DNA of 64,000 bases from Humulus lupulus (lineage: Eukaryota; Streptophyta; Magnoliopsida; Rosales; Cannabaceae): positions 260,395,042 through 260,459,041 of the forward strand of contig NC_084795.1 in assembly GCF_963169125.1 (NCBI RefSeq). The letters are read 5' to 3'. The notes under the pieces were generated by a model, which worked only from the letters and a program-made list of their open reading frames with translations, searched no databases and was not told the DNA's origin. Of the stretch, positions 35,466 through 45,767 are shown in pieces. The position numbers and the translations under genes were made by a program. Numbering within the stretch: position 1 is the first letter of the stretch; each line of letters opens with the position of its first letter.

Positions 35466-36376
35466 TCACTTTGAAACTAAATATTGGTACTAGTTACTTT
35501 GTTGTGTACTATAAACATGACAACAACTAAACAATAAACTAGTAACATAAAAGTAGCTAATAACCAACATTTCACTAATATGATAGTAAATGATTACTAA
35601 ATAAGAAAAGCTAGATTAAAAGAAAAAGATGACAACCACCGTTTAGGAAACAAAATATAAGAGATATTAAGCAACCAGCAAAATTAATTTCTAGTTGCTA
35701 CACCGAAACAAAACTCAACTATTAACTGGTAACTAAACTGAGAAAAAAAAGACAACCCATATTTAAAAGTCAAGTACAAAAGCATTAATGAATAAAATTC
35801 AAAGCATAATTAAGTTATAAAAATAGCAACTAATAAAACAAAAATTAGAAAGACTCGTGAAAAAAAAGTATGCATGCAACTAAAATATGAGATTATTTAC
35901 ATATATGGAAGACTTCTAAAAGGTTATTACCCATGGATGGTTACCGTAAATCACTAAATAAGTTTTTGATGAGTAATAATTATAATGATGATGAAAATAA
36001 ATAAATAAATATATAAAATCACTAATTTCAAATTTTTTAGATTAATTAGGTAATAAACATTAGTTGGAAAGATAGTGGTCACATTAATTATTCTCATTAA
36101 TTCCAAAATAATTTTTTTTTCTCATGTAATGGATAAAATGAATAAATCAAGTATGAGAAAGGAATGGAGAATGAATATTAAATAAGATTTTTTTTATTCT
36201 TTAATTAATAGATATGTGACCGCCATGTCATCAGGTAACCCTTCCAAAAGTTTGCAAAAGTCAAAATTTATTTTTAGAAATATTAATAAACAATTATAAA
36301 TATGGACTATTAATCTTAATCCATTGGTTAATATTAAAGTAACCATCCATGTGTAGTAACCATTAAGAGTGTCCCC
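35466..36376. other. AT-rich intergenic DNA
   Basis: Poly-A/T rich sequence with TAACTAGT-like motifs at its left end. I see no gene, RNA gene or transposon boundary in it. Confidence 0.5.
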
Positions 36377-36385
36377 TTATATATA

Positions 36386-36738
36386 GGAAAATTCACAAAA
36401 ATACCTAAGGTTTTAAAAAAAATACTAAAAATATGGAATTTGTAAAAAATTACAAAAATACGGAGTGACATAATCGTAAATACGGAGTTTTTTTTTTTTT
36501 TTGTAAACAAAGTTTACAAATTTGTAACAATACAGTTTTTTTAACCAAAGTTTACAAATTTGTAATTAAAATTTACAAGTTTGTAACCATATGTTACAAT
36601 TTTGTAAACAACATTTACAGACTAAATAGAAAATTGTAACATGCAATTACAGAACCGTAACAAACTGTTATTCGTATTTTTGTAAAACTTCGTATTTTTC
36701 ATTTTTTTTAAATTTACAGTGCTAGGTGTAATTTTTCC
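36386..36738. mobile_element. Probable Mutator-type MITE
   Basis: A 353-bp AT-rich segment starts GGAAAATTCACAAAAATACC and ends GGTGTAATTTTTCC, an imperfect terminal inverted repeat. TTATATATA lies on both sides (36377-36385 and 36739-36747), a 9-bp duplication as made by Mutator-like elements. Inside are many TACAAATTTGTAA and TTTACAAATTTGTAA palindromes. The TSD is low-complexity, so chance cannot be excluded. Confidence 0.5.
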
Positions 36739-37003
36739 TTATATATATATATATGGTTCAAAAAAATCACATAGATAATAGATTATTTTATTAGGAATCA
36801 ATCCCATATTTTATTTACATTTTAAAGGATCTCATGCATGCCTAGGTATTTTTTAAAATTGAAAATTGATTTGCATCTTAAGTCTCATACTTAGCAATAT
36901 TTTCCACTTCACTTAAAAAATGTTCTTCTAATAATCTTAATATATGAAAGACACGGTCGCCGCCAGGCCCTACCGTCGTCTTCCTTGCTGCTCTCTCGGC
37001 CAC

Positions 37004-37280
37004 AGATCTATGATTCTTTAGCAAGTTTGATTTTTTTAAGCAAGTTTAAACTTTTAATCACTGATATTGTTCTTAGTTTATTTTTCTTTCTTAGATCTAT
37101 GGTTCCTTAACAAGTTTTAATCTTTTAATTAAGGATATTGTTCTTAGTTTTCTTCTTCTTAGATCTATGGTTCTTTAGCAAGTTCTAAACTGATTTTGTT
37201 CTTAGTTTTTTTCTTTCATAAATCTTTCTTTTTCTATCTACTGGAGTTTTTTTTCCCTTAGATCTATGGTTTTTATTTTT
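37004..37280 (+). repeat. Degenerate tandem repeat with AGATCTATGGTTCTTTAGCAAG
   Basis: Copies of AGATCTATGRTTC start at 37004, 37093, 37161 and 37260, each followed or preceded by a TTGTTCTTAGTTT piece. Spacing is 89, 68 and 99 bp, so units differ by indels. Confidence 0.6.
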
Positions 37281-37800
37281 TTCTACTGATTTTCTTTGTA
37301 TTTTAATCTGATTTTTTTTAACCTTGCTCTTCATGTATGGGGAGGCTTAATAAATATATGTTATTTAATAGAAATACTGAAATCAAATGAAAGTTGCAAA
37401 TGTCTCGTTCTTTATTTTTTTCTTTATTTCTATGGATTTTTTATCTGATCTTTATTATGTAGTGTCTTAGTTTTGTGGCATGATACATTTCTTTTGAATT
37501 TAGTTGAGCAAAATTTTTATTTTCTTTTGTTGAATGATTTCATGGGTTTTTTAATCAAAGACTACAACAAAATTGAGTAGATTACGACTTGGAGAAGAAA
37601 CTATGTGGATATGATCGATTATTTCCAAACATCATCTTTTTTCACTATATATATATACATTATATTCAATAGTCAATTCAGTGATAGGTAATCTTTTTGA
37701 ACCATAAGTGTTTGTTAAACATAATAGGTGCAGATATTGGGTTGTTATGTATTTTGTTATGTTATATCATATGTTTGCTTTTGTTGCATTAAAAGTTTTT

Positions 37801-37936
37801 TTTGTGCTTATTTGTAGGCTTTTTGTGACTGTTTGTAGGCATTTTTGTGCCTGTTTGTAGGTTAGTTTGTGTCTGTTTATAAACTTGGTTTATGCCTGCT
37901 TGTAGCTTTTTTTGTGCTTGTTTGTAGGCTTGTTTT
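37801..37936 (+). repeat. Minisatellite, about 22-bp TTTGTGCCTGTTTGTAGGC unit
   Basis: Six diverged head-to-tail copies of TTTGTGNCTGTTTGTAGGC lie between 37801 and 37936. The unit length varies from 20 to 24 bp. Confidence 0.7.
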
Positions 37937-38427
37937 GTACCAAATTGCTGATGATGGATTTCCTCTTATGGTACAGTATATTATGAAAAAAATAGAAGCA
38001 CTGAAAAACTTTATCTATCAACATTATACATTCAATTTTACAATTTTGTTTGTTCTCCTTGTGCCTTTTTAGGCTACTTTTGTTCCTTTTTAACTCTTTT
38101 TAGAAGAAGTATTTTATTCTCATTGATTTGATGATACATGTATCCAATACATTTCAATGAGAGACACTTGCTCTTTCAATTGATATTTCTAACATCTAGC
38201 TGAAGGACTTCCCTTCAGCTATAATAGTTAGTAACCTGCCCAATATGTATATATTTATATAAAGTATATCTTGGTAACTTGTAAATCTTATTTGATTTTC
38301 AGGATGGAATCTCGTGCCTTTGAGGAGTTTCAGATACAACCAATTTTGTTGGCTTTCATTATTTTATTTTTTAACTATTATTGTCCAATTTTCCAAGACA
38401 TCTTTGCATGTTGTTTGGCTAAACAAT

Positions 38428-41039
38428 TATGACGTCCCAAATTTCCTAATAAGGCTTAGAGCCTTGATTAGGGGGCCAGAATGTCAAACTATGGAATTAT
38501 GTGATTATATGCATGATTATGTGAGTTATATTATTATATAATGATATTTGCATGCATGTGGGCCCACTTCTTATTAGAAGGGCATTTTTGTAATTTTGGC
38601 CTGTTAAGGGCGTATTTGTATATTTATGTGCATGTATGTGATATATGGGTGAGACCACATTATTATGTGGGTATGTTTGAGTTATTCGGCATGAGACGAT
38701 CCTAGGATGCAAGTTAGCAGTTTGGTCATAACGGGATTAATTACCAGGCTCGGGGTGAGCCTAGGGGTAGATTGGTGTTTAGTACATTACCGGGAATGAG
38801 CGGGTAATGGGATATGATTTATTAATTATTTGAGGATATTGGAAGTAACGAGAAATGGAGGACGTTAATTATGATTAACATGATAGGTGGGAAATGACAA
38901 TTATGCCCTTGGGTGACTTTGAAGGATTAATTTAGCTTTAGGGGCATTTCTGTCATTTTAGCCATTATATATACTTCAGTTTAGAAGGCTATGGAATAAA
39001 CTAGGGCAAAACAAAGTTCTTTCTTTCACTCTCACTCTTGATCACTTTTCTCTCTCTTTTGGGTTGGATTTCTGAGGCGAGCTAGGGAATTGAAACTTGA
39101 GGATTAAGGCTTGAGAGTTTAGGATTGTGTTCAGCAACTGGAAGGGTTCAATTCTGTGTTTGAGGTAAGGTTTTCAGCTTGAAATTTCAAGGTTTTGCTC
39201 TGTTTTTATGTGGTTTGAAGGCTTGAGAGTTTGATTGTGTAATTGGATATTTGGTGATATTTTAAGTGTTACAGAGCTTGGGTTTTGTTGTTAAACTAGT
39301 GATAATGTTGTGGTGATGATTGATTGTGATATTGGGAATGGTTTGATGAGTTTTGGTTGAGGTTTAGATTGAGAAAAATGCAGGGGAGTTGGGTTCACGG
39401 GGTCAAGTCACGACTTTAGTGTACCCCAGAGCCTTCTCTAGGCTCTGTCTAGCAAGCGCGCCACGACCCTCAAGGGCGAGTCGTGGCCCGCCCTTGGCAC
39501 CCAGACAGGGGGGCTCTCTGTCTTGGGGGTGCGCCGCGACCCTTGGGGGGCAGGTCGCGGGCCGCCTATCCTTTTTGTGCCATGCTAGATTTTAGTCAGT
39601 TTTGAGCGCTGGTTTTCAAATCTCTAGGCTCGAGATCGAATCTACTAACTATTTTAGTAGGATTCGAGGTCCCAGGAGCTGGGTTTTAGTCCATGAATCT
39701 TTTATTACTCATTTTTATGATTAGGTGACCAATAAGGGGCCTAAGGACAGATCGTTCTTTATTTATTTTACGCTTGAACTTGAGGTAAGAAAACTGTACA
39801 CAGTATGTGATGCATGTGATACATATGGTTATGGCATGGCATGAATGTTGAACATGGAATTGATCAGACCTTGAGTCTCTGTAATTGTGCATGATTATGA
39901 TTATGCTTGTGATTATTGATTAAGCATGCTGAATGCCTTATATCTAGATATTTGACATATGATATATGTCTGTTTGCATTACCTCATTGAGGAAGCATTG
40001 ACTTGTTAGTCAGAAACGACAATGTTGTTTAGTACTGGTCGTGAAGCTCTGACTTATCAGTCACCATCGGCAATGGTACTGAGCGATGGTTGTATGGAAT
40101 TGACTTATGAGTCAAGAGCGACATTAGCGTATTTAACGCATGGAAAAATGATTAGATCTAATCAATATGAGCATTAAATGCTTGACCGACCCATTGGTCG
40201 AAGAAAACTAAAGTGCTTGGCTAGCCTAAGGCTAGTTACTCAGAGCCAGGGCTAAAAGGCTCAGGTGACTAGAATGTCACATGGCTTAGGGCGCAGGACC
40301 CCAAAGAAACTTATTAGTCATCTATTTAGGGCGTAGGACCCCAAAGAGACTTATTAGTCATCTATTCAGGGCGCAGGACCCAAGAGAGACTTATTAGTCA
40401 TCTATTCAGCGCAGGACCCCAGAGAGACTTATTAGTCATCTATTTAGGGCGCAGGATCCCAAAGAGACTTATTAGTTATCCATTTAGGGCGCAGGATCCC
40501 AAAGAGACTTATTAGTCATCTACTCAGGGCGCATGACTCCATAAACATTTATTTGTACTTGCCAACATGCATGAATAGGGTTGTTACTGCTAGACATGCT
40601 TATTATGATTCGGTGACATGTTATTGTCTGCTTATGAGTATGTTTGAGTTTTCTTGTTGAGTCTTGGCTCACGGGTGCTATGTGGTGTAGGTAAAGCTAA
40701 AAGAAAGTTGAACCATCCTTGAGTTAGAGAGCTTAGGTAACGATGTGTACATATGCGGCTGCTCGTCCACCACGACCAAGGGTTTAAAGAGGAACTAGGG
40801 CTAAACCATATTTTGTCGCTTAGGTAACTCTTTTATTGTAATTAACATTTAAGATGTATTTTGGGTTCCCAACGTATACAGTAAATATTTTAGTGAAACG
40901 TTGTATCTTTAACCAAAGTTTTTAACCCTAAATCGTTAATCACATTTAGTTACACGATTATGGCCAAATGACTCAATTAGCAAATTTAGCACTGCTTAAA
41001 ATACACAGCGTAATGATTCCTGAGTAGTAGGGCGTTACT
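38428..41039 (+). mobile_element. Solo LTR of the TGTAACG family
   Basis: Perfect TSDs ACAAT flank it (38423-38427 and 41040-41044). Its ends have mutated (TATGACGTCCC ... GGGCGTTACT instead of TGTAACG ... CGTTACA). At 2612 bp it includes a TATA-like TTATATATACTT near 38967 on the plus strand, a G/C-rich hairpin module (39395-39570), a palindrome array (about 40010-40130), a 42-bp minisatellite and CTTGGCTCACGGGTGC (40663). It lies downstream of the CASP gene. Confidence 0.9.
40288..40540 (+). repeat. About 42-bp minisatellite inside the solo LTR, seven units
   Basis: The unit reads roughly AGGGCGCAGGACCCCAAAG then AGACTTATTAGTCATCTATTC. Six further near-identical copies follow in tandem. 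ACTTATTAGT within each unit is close to self-complementary. Confidence 0.85.
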
Positions 41040-41044
41040 ACAAT

Positions 41045-42019
41045 AAAGCTAAATTGTAACTTTATGTTGTTTTTCAATCAGAATACATATATATTTATAC
41101 GAAAGACACATCTGGTATCATTCTCTAACTTTAAACAATTGTATTGAAATATAGTTTGAAGAAAGTAAAGATGAATACATATAACGGAATACAATTGTCT
41201 AAAAAAATCCATTAATGTTTTAAATATAATTTTGAATATTTTATGATGGATCAAAATAAGTTTTGTAATAAATAATTTTAAAATGTATATTTAGTTGAAA
41301 AAGTGAAATAATATATTTTATTTGTTATAATAAGTAAAAAATATATTATTGTTTCATTTAAATTAATTTTAAGTAAAAATCGAACTTAAAGATATTGTAA
41401 TAATATTAAAATATATATTAAAAAATATTAAGAAATTCTCATATGGACATCATTTATGTAGGGATGTATATGTGTTTCGGTACATGAAGAAATTATAATC
41501 CAAATTTTTTTACATGACAATGTACATTATGATTATAATAGATATTCCACCAACTTTTTGAAAATTCTAAATAATTTAGGATGTTGAAAAATATTCAAAC
41601 AATCAGTTGCATGCATGCTTTTTTTTACACACATAAAAAATAAAATATTTGAACTCATTTTTCGATATTATAAATTATTTAAAATTTTCTGAAAACACAG
41701 GTGGAATGCCTACTATAATTGTATATGCCCACCATAGAAATGACCATGAATATTTAAGCAATTTCAAGAAAATAATAGTGTAGAATACTCCCTTTTATAA
41801 AAAAAAAAATATCTAAGAAAAGGAGAGAAAGATTAAAGCTGAAGCAAATCACAGTTTACAATTATATTAAGAAGAATAATAAAGTGTTACAAATATGTTC
41901 CACTACAACATTTTTTCAAGCAAATAACAAAGTAAAATCAAATCACATCACACATCATAAAGAAATAGAAACCATATGATATAATTGATAAATTTTTGGA
42001 ACAACTTCTATGCTTCCTC
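41045..42019. other. AT-rich intergenic DNA and CASP 3' flank
   Basis: No open gene or repeat boundary is recognised. The part nearest 42019 should hold the CASP 3' UTR; candidate AATAAA-like signals on the minus strand (complement TTTATT or TTTATA) are not decisive. Confidence 0.45.
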
Positions 42020-42807
42020 TTAATGCTTCCGGATAGCCAAAGCAGAGAGCAGAATCAAGAATATGAAGACAGCAACGCTGACAAAGGCAGCCACCACAGC
42101 TCCACTCACATTCTGGCAGAAATCTGTGAACTGGTTACATATGGCCAGCCAGTTCGAGCTAGCATTTCCATTGTGAGCCAAGTAAACTATGGCAGCGGCG
42201 GCAGCTGCGGCAGAAGTGGCCAGTGTAAGTGCCACCTGAACAAACAAAATATGTTGTTAATTAGTTTAGTGGAACAAAATTATGATGATGTATATGAAAA
42301 GAATAGAGAGTAGTTGTATAATATATTACAGTGTCCATAATGATAAGAAGGAGCTTGAGTCCAGATGCATGGGGACGAACAATGGTGACTATGGAGATTG
42401 GAAGAGAGAGGACGAGGTATCCACTCACTAGTGCCATGGCTATGAGGAAAAACCTGCACATTTTTATGAACTATTTATTAGTATTGTATTATTATATATT
42501 AATTGTACCATAATGAAAGTGATGGTGCATGCATGACTACGTACTGAAAGGTTGGCATGTCATCGTAGCTAGCTTCGAACTGGAAGAACTGAGTGAAGAA
42601 AGGAAGACTTTCATCACTGGTTCCCATGGTGGCTGCAGCCGCAAGAGCAGCAATTATGGCACCAAGCCTTAGGACGAAGTCGAATATGGCCAATCCTTTC
42701 TTCATTTTTGTGGCCTTTGGGGCTGCTACCAAAACTGTGGTTGATTTTCCCTTTGATGAGCTGCTTGGCTCGGCAACTTCAATTGTGGTTGAGTCTCCAC
42801 TCTTCAT
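42020..42807 (-). CDS. Casparian strip membrane protein (CASP), three exons, 200 aa
   Basis: CASPs are four-span plasma-membrane proteins that build the endodermal membrane domain and recruit the lignin machinery for the Casparian strip. Exons are 42545-42807, 42330-42453 and 42020-42235 on the minus strand; junctions use GT (GTACGT, GTAATA) and AG and keep frame, giving 200 residues, the usual family length. The N-terminus is Ser/Lys rich; TM1 has [15 protein letters not shown] with the conserved Arg; extracellular loop 1 carries [18 protein letters not shown], the signature separating true CASPs from CASP-like proteins; TM2 is [21 protein letters not shown]3 has the conserved Asp (IIMDTV); loop 2 has [15 protein letters not shown]4 ends SALAIRKH. 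No lesion is seen. Which CASP paralogue it is cannot be told. Confidence 0.96.
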
Positions 42808-42921
42808 TTTCTACTACTTTGAGAATAAGAATATACACTTGAGTATTGGATGAAGAGAATTAAGAGCTACAGAGGAGATTGGATGCTTTGGTGGGATGAG
42901 ATTGAAGGTATGGATATTGAT

Positions 42922-42932
42922 CTTATATATAG
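42922..42932 (-). promoter_or_regulatory. TATA box of the CASP gene
   Basis: TATATATAAG on the minus strand lies about 115 bases upstream of the CASP start codon, a normal plant distance allowing an 80-base 5' UTR. No other TATA motif is nearer. Confidence 0.6.
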
Positions 42933-42939
42933 AGATACT

Positions 42940-44019
42940 CAAGCTTGGGTTTGGTTAAACATGGCTTTTTGAATAATATTATATTCAGTAAATAGTGGGA
43001 GGAAACGAGAGTTGTTGCTATCTACTACTACTACTGCTACTAATAATGCCACTTTTATTAGGAATGACTTTAAAAAAAAACATAAAGAGATAAATGGATT
43101 GAGTCAACCTAATTAGACAACTGCTCAACCTCAGAACTATATTGTTCAAGGATATTGTGGATTTTTTTTTAATCATGATTGCATGGCAGATCAAACAGTG
43201 GTTGTGATGTTTTTCACTTTTTTGTGATATCACACTGTAGATTTTGACTTTGTAAATTATTAAGAATAAGAAAAAGTAGTAGAGTTTTAAATGAAAGAAA
43301 GACAGCCATAGAAAGGGCAAAGAAGTTTATTCTTTTATTAATAGTGAGTCAACTAAACCACCATGCTAGCTAAGTCTCCCTAATCCAGCAAAATAAAGGC
43401 AAATAGTTGTGATATTCTTATGACAAAAGCTAGGGATGATGATCAACAAGTTTATAAAACACTAAACAAATAACACTACTAGAGATTATGAAAAGTGGCA
43501 TGGGGGCCATTAATTTGGTGTTCCTCGTTGCCCTGATTCTTTTGCTTTTAATCTCTGAATTATTAGAAATAAAACAGAGGTTAGCTATTTTGGGCTCTTT
43601 TGTAACACTTTAAAAAATAATTTTTTATTTAATTAATTAGAAATTAAAAAATTAAATATAAAATATATTTGATAACTCTATTTTTATTTATTATTTTTTT
43701 AAATTTGAATTAAAATTTATTAAATTTTGAAAATAAAAAATTTTCACTTTCAAATTTTTTTTAAACAATTTTCATTTTTTCCTTTCTTTTTTTTTTTCTT
43801 TTTCAAATCAACACCTTATATTGTTAAACAAAAAATAAAAATAAAAGTTATCAAACACTTTTATTATTTTATGTTTATAAAAACAAAAAACAAAAATAGT
43901 TACCAAACATATTTTTATTTTTTAAAAATAAGAAAACAAAAATAAAATAGTATTTTCATTTTTGTGCTTAAAAAATTCAAAATCAAAAATTTTATCAAAC
44001 AAAATCTTTGTTTTTTACT
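42940..44019. other. Upstream region of CASP and AT-rich intergenic DNA
   Basis: The first 300 bases are likely CASP promoter. From about 43600 the sequence is dominated by A/T runs with repeated TTATCAAAC/TTACCAAACAT motifs, as in AT-rich MITE-like debris. No gene is seen. Confidence 0.4.
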
Positions 44020-44200
44020 GATAAGTATTGCACTTTATTCAACTGGAAATTCTTCTAGTACAGTTCTACGGATACAATCAGGAATAGAAGAAATTCAAGA
44101 CTGATGCATTTCAATCAAAGGCAAGTTTGGCTAAGCAATGAGCTGCCGAGTTACAAATCCGAAGAGTAAACTGGCAACTTTATCATTTATCACGCCGTAG
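44020..44200 (-). pseudogene. LINE-derived RNase H-like fragment
   Basis: The minus strand reads FTLRICNSAAHCLAKLAFD before a stop. This is the end of the RNase H domain (RVT_3 type, 'C-N-x-A-A-H-x-L-A-K') found at the C-terminus of plant LINE polyproteins. Only about 20 residues are recognisable and the rest is degenerate. Confidence 0.5.
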
Positions 44201-45767
44201 CTCACAACACTTTGTTAAACTTTTTATTTTAATTTTCTAAATATATAAATGAAAATATATTTTTTCTTTTTTTTTATATTTGGTAAAGTGAATTTTTTTT
44301 ATTTTTGCACTTAATATTTTGGAAACAATTTTTTAATACTTAAAAATATTAACTATTTATTCTATTTTTTCTAAATATTATCTTAAAAAAATTGATATCA
44401 TTTACGAAACAATTGTTCAATGGATACAAATTTTCACATCGCAATAAACACAGTTAGATCAAGTTAATTTAATAGTTGAAATTGAAATACAGATAAAAAA
44501 ATGACACTATTAAAATATAGATATATAAAAAATTATATATATACCCATAACGAAAATGGAATAATTTGTATTTTTAATAAGTAATTTAATTTCAACCATA
44601 ACTTCAACTTAATGATATTTATCACTCTTTTCTTTACTTTTCATATTTTCATCTTATATGCTTTTTCGTTCTTTTAGTTTTTTACATTTTTATCTCTCAT
44701 CATCCAATATAACATATAGAATTTAACATGATTTATAAAATTATTAAAATAGTAATATTTAGTGAATTATAATTGTTAGAGTATCTCTAATGGAGTGTCA
44801 AATAAGTATTGCATTGCTAAAATATAACTCACTTTATAAAAAAATTACTTCAATGGTATGCAAGAGTTGTGCCAAATTTTACACATGCTAAAAATTGAAT
44901 CAAATTTGGCACACAATATAATATGATGCATATTTTGTTTCACCATAAATGTTACATCTTTTTATTTACTTTTATGTTAATTTTACTATTTTAGTATTAT
45001 TTTTTATAATCACCTTAAATGTTGGACTTTTTACTTTATTCTTTTATTATTATTTCTAACTCTTAATAATAAAATATAAAAAAATTTATTACTTTTTTTT
45101 TTTTTTTTGTACATTTTCAATAAATATCAAATAAAAATTAATGAAATATTAATTTTTATATCAACTTTTACTAAAGTATATAAGAGCGCAGTCCTAAATA
45201 TTGTATCAAATATGCCACATATTGATTTTTGCTAAATATAGCAAAATAGTTACATAAAGGGTCTTAAAGATAGAGATAAATATAAAATAAAGACCGAAAA
45301 TAACAAGGATTGACAAAAAATACATGTAGTTACTGTTTGAGGAAAAAAAAAGAACCAGTGTTGCTAAACTCAAATTATAAATAGAGAAAGATTACACAAC
45401 TCACCGCTCCACACGGGAAGGGAGAATTCAATAGCACTAAAGAGAGATTTGATTTTAGGTTTCTTTTATGTACTGCAACATTTGGGACCACTTCAATAAG
45501 GCAACATAGCTTTAAATTACTTTTATGTATGTAAAAACCCTTTCTCAACTTTTTCTTCTTCTATTTTTAGGTAGAGGAAAAGAACAAAACCTATCTCATC
45601 TATTATACATACAATAGACAGTAGACACTGTTCTGCTGGTGTCTACTCTTAAGCCTTTCAATCCATACAAAAATACCTATTCTAGACAAAACTGGGAAAA
45701 CTCTTGTGAAGAAGATGAAAAAGAAGAGAAAGAATTTAAAAGACTGAGCGAGAACTTTGTAAGGCCA
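44201..45767. other. AT-rich intergenic DNA between CASP and the ELM1-like gene
   Basis: Mostly A/T runs. A stretch around 44775-44860 (TAGAGTATCTCTAATGGAGTG) resembles ends of common plant MITEs, but I could not find a matching inverted end with confidence. The last 200-300 bases before 45768 probably include the 3' UTR of the ELM1-like gene. Confidence 0.35.

Larger units (their letters stand above)
36748..38422. other. AT-rich region with a possible dead exon at its right end
   Basis: It contains two minisatellite-like repeats listed separately. A G/C-rich start (36955-37003) and an AG-acceptor-like TTTTCAG followed by ATGGAATCTCGTGCC at 38303 look gene-like, but the following frame is short and runs into the solo LTR at 38428. 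I cannot name a gene here. Confidence 0.3.

Noticed and set aside
40288..40540. CRISPR-like regular repeats
   Set aside because: The units are head-to-tail without unique spacers, inside a plant LTR. Plant nuclear DNA has no CRISPR arrays.
42593..42853. Open frame antisense to CASP exon 1
   Set aside because: It is a shadow of the real exon, which has family motifs and correct splice sites on the other strand.
43600..44015. A MITE with TTATCAAAC-type internal repeats
   Set aside because: I could not find convincing paired ends or a target duplication in this A/T-rich stretch.
44775..45260. MITE with TCTCTAATGGAGTG end
   Set aside because: One end looks familiar, but no matching inverted end or duplication was found.
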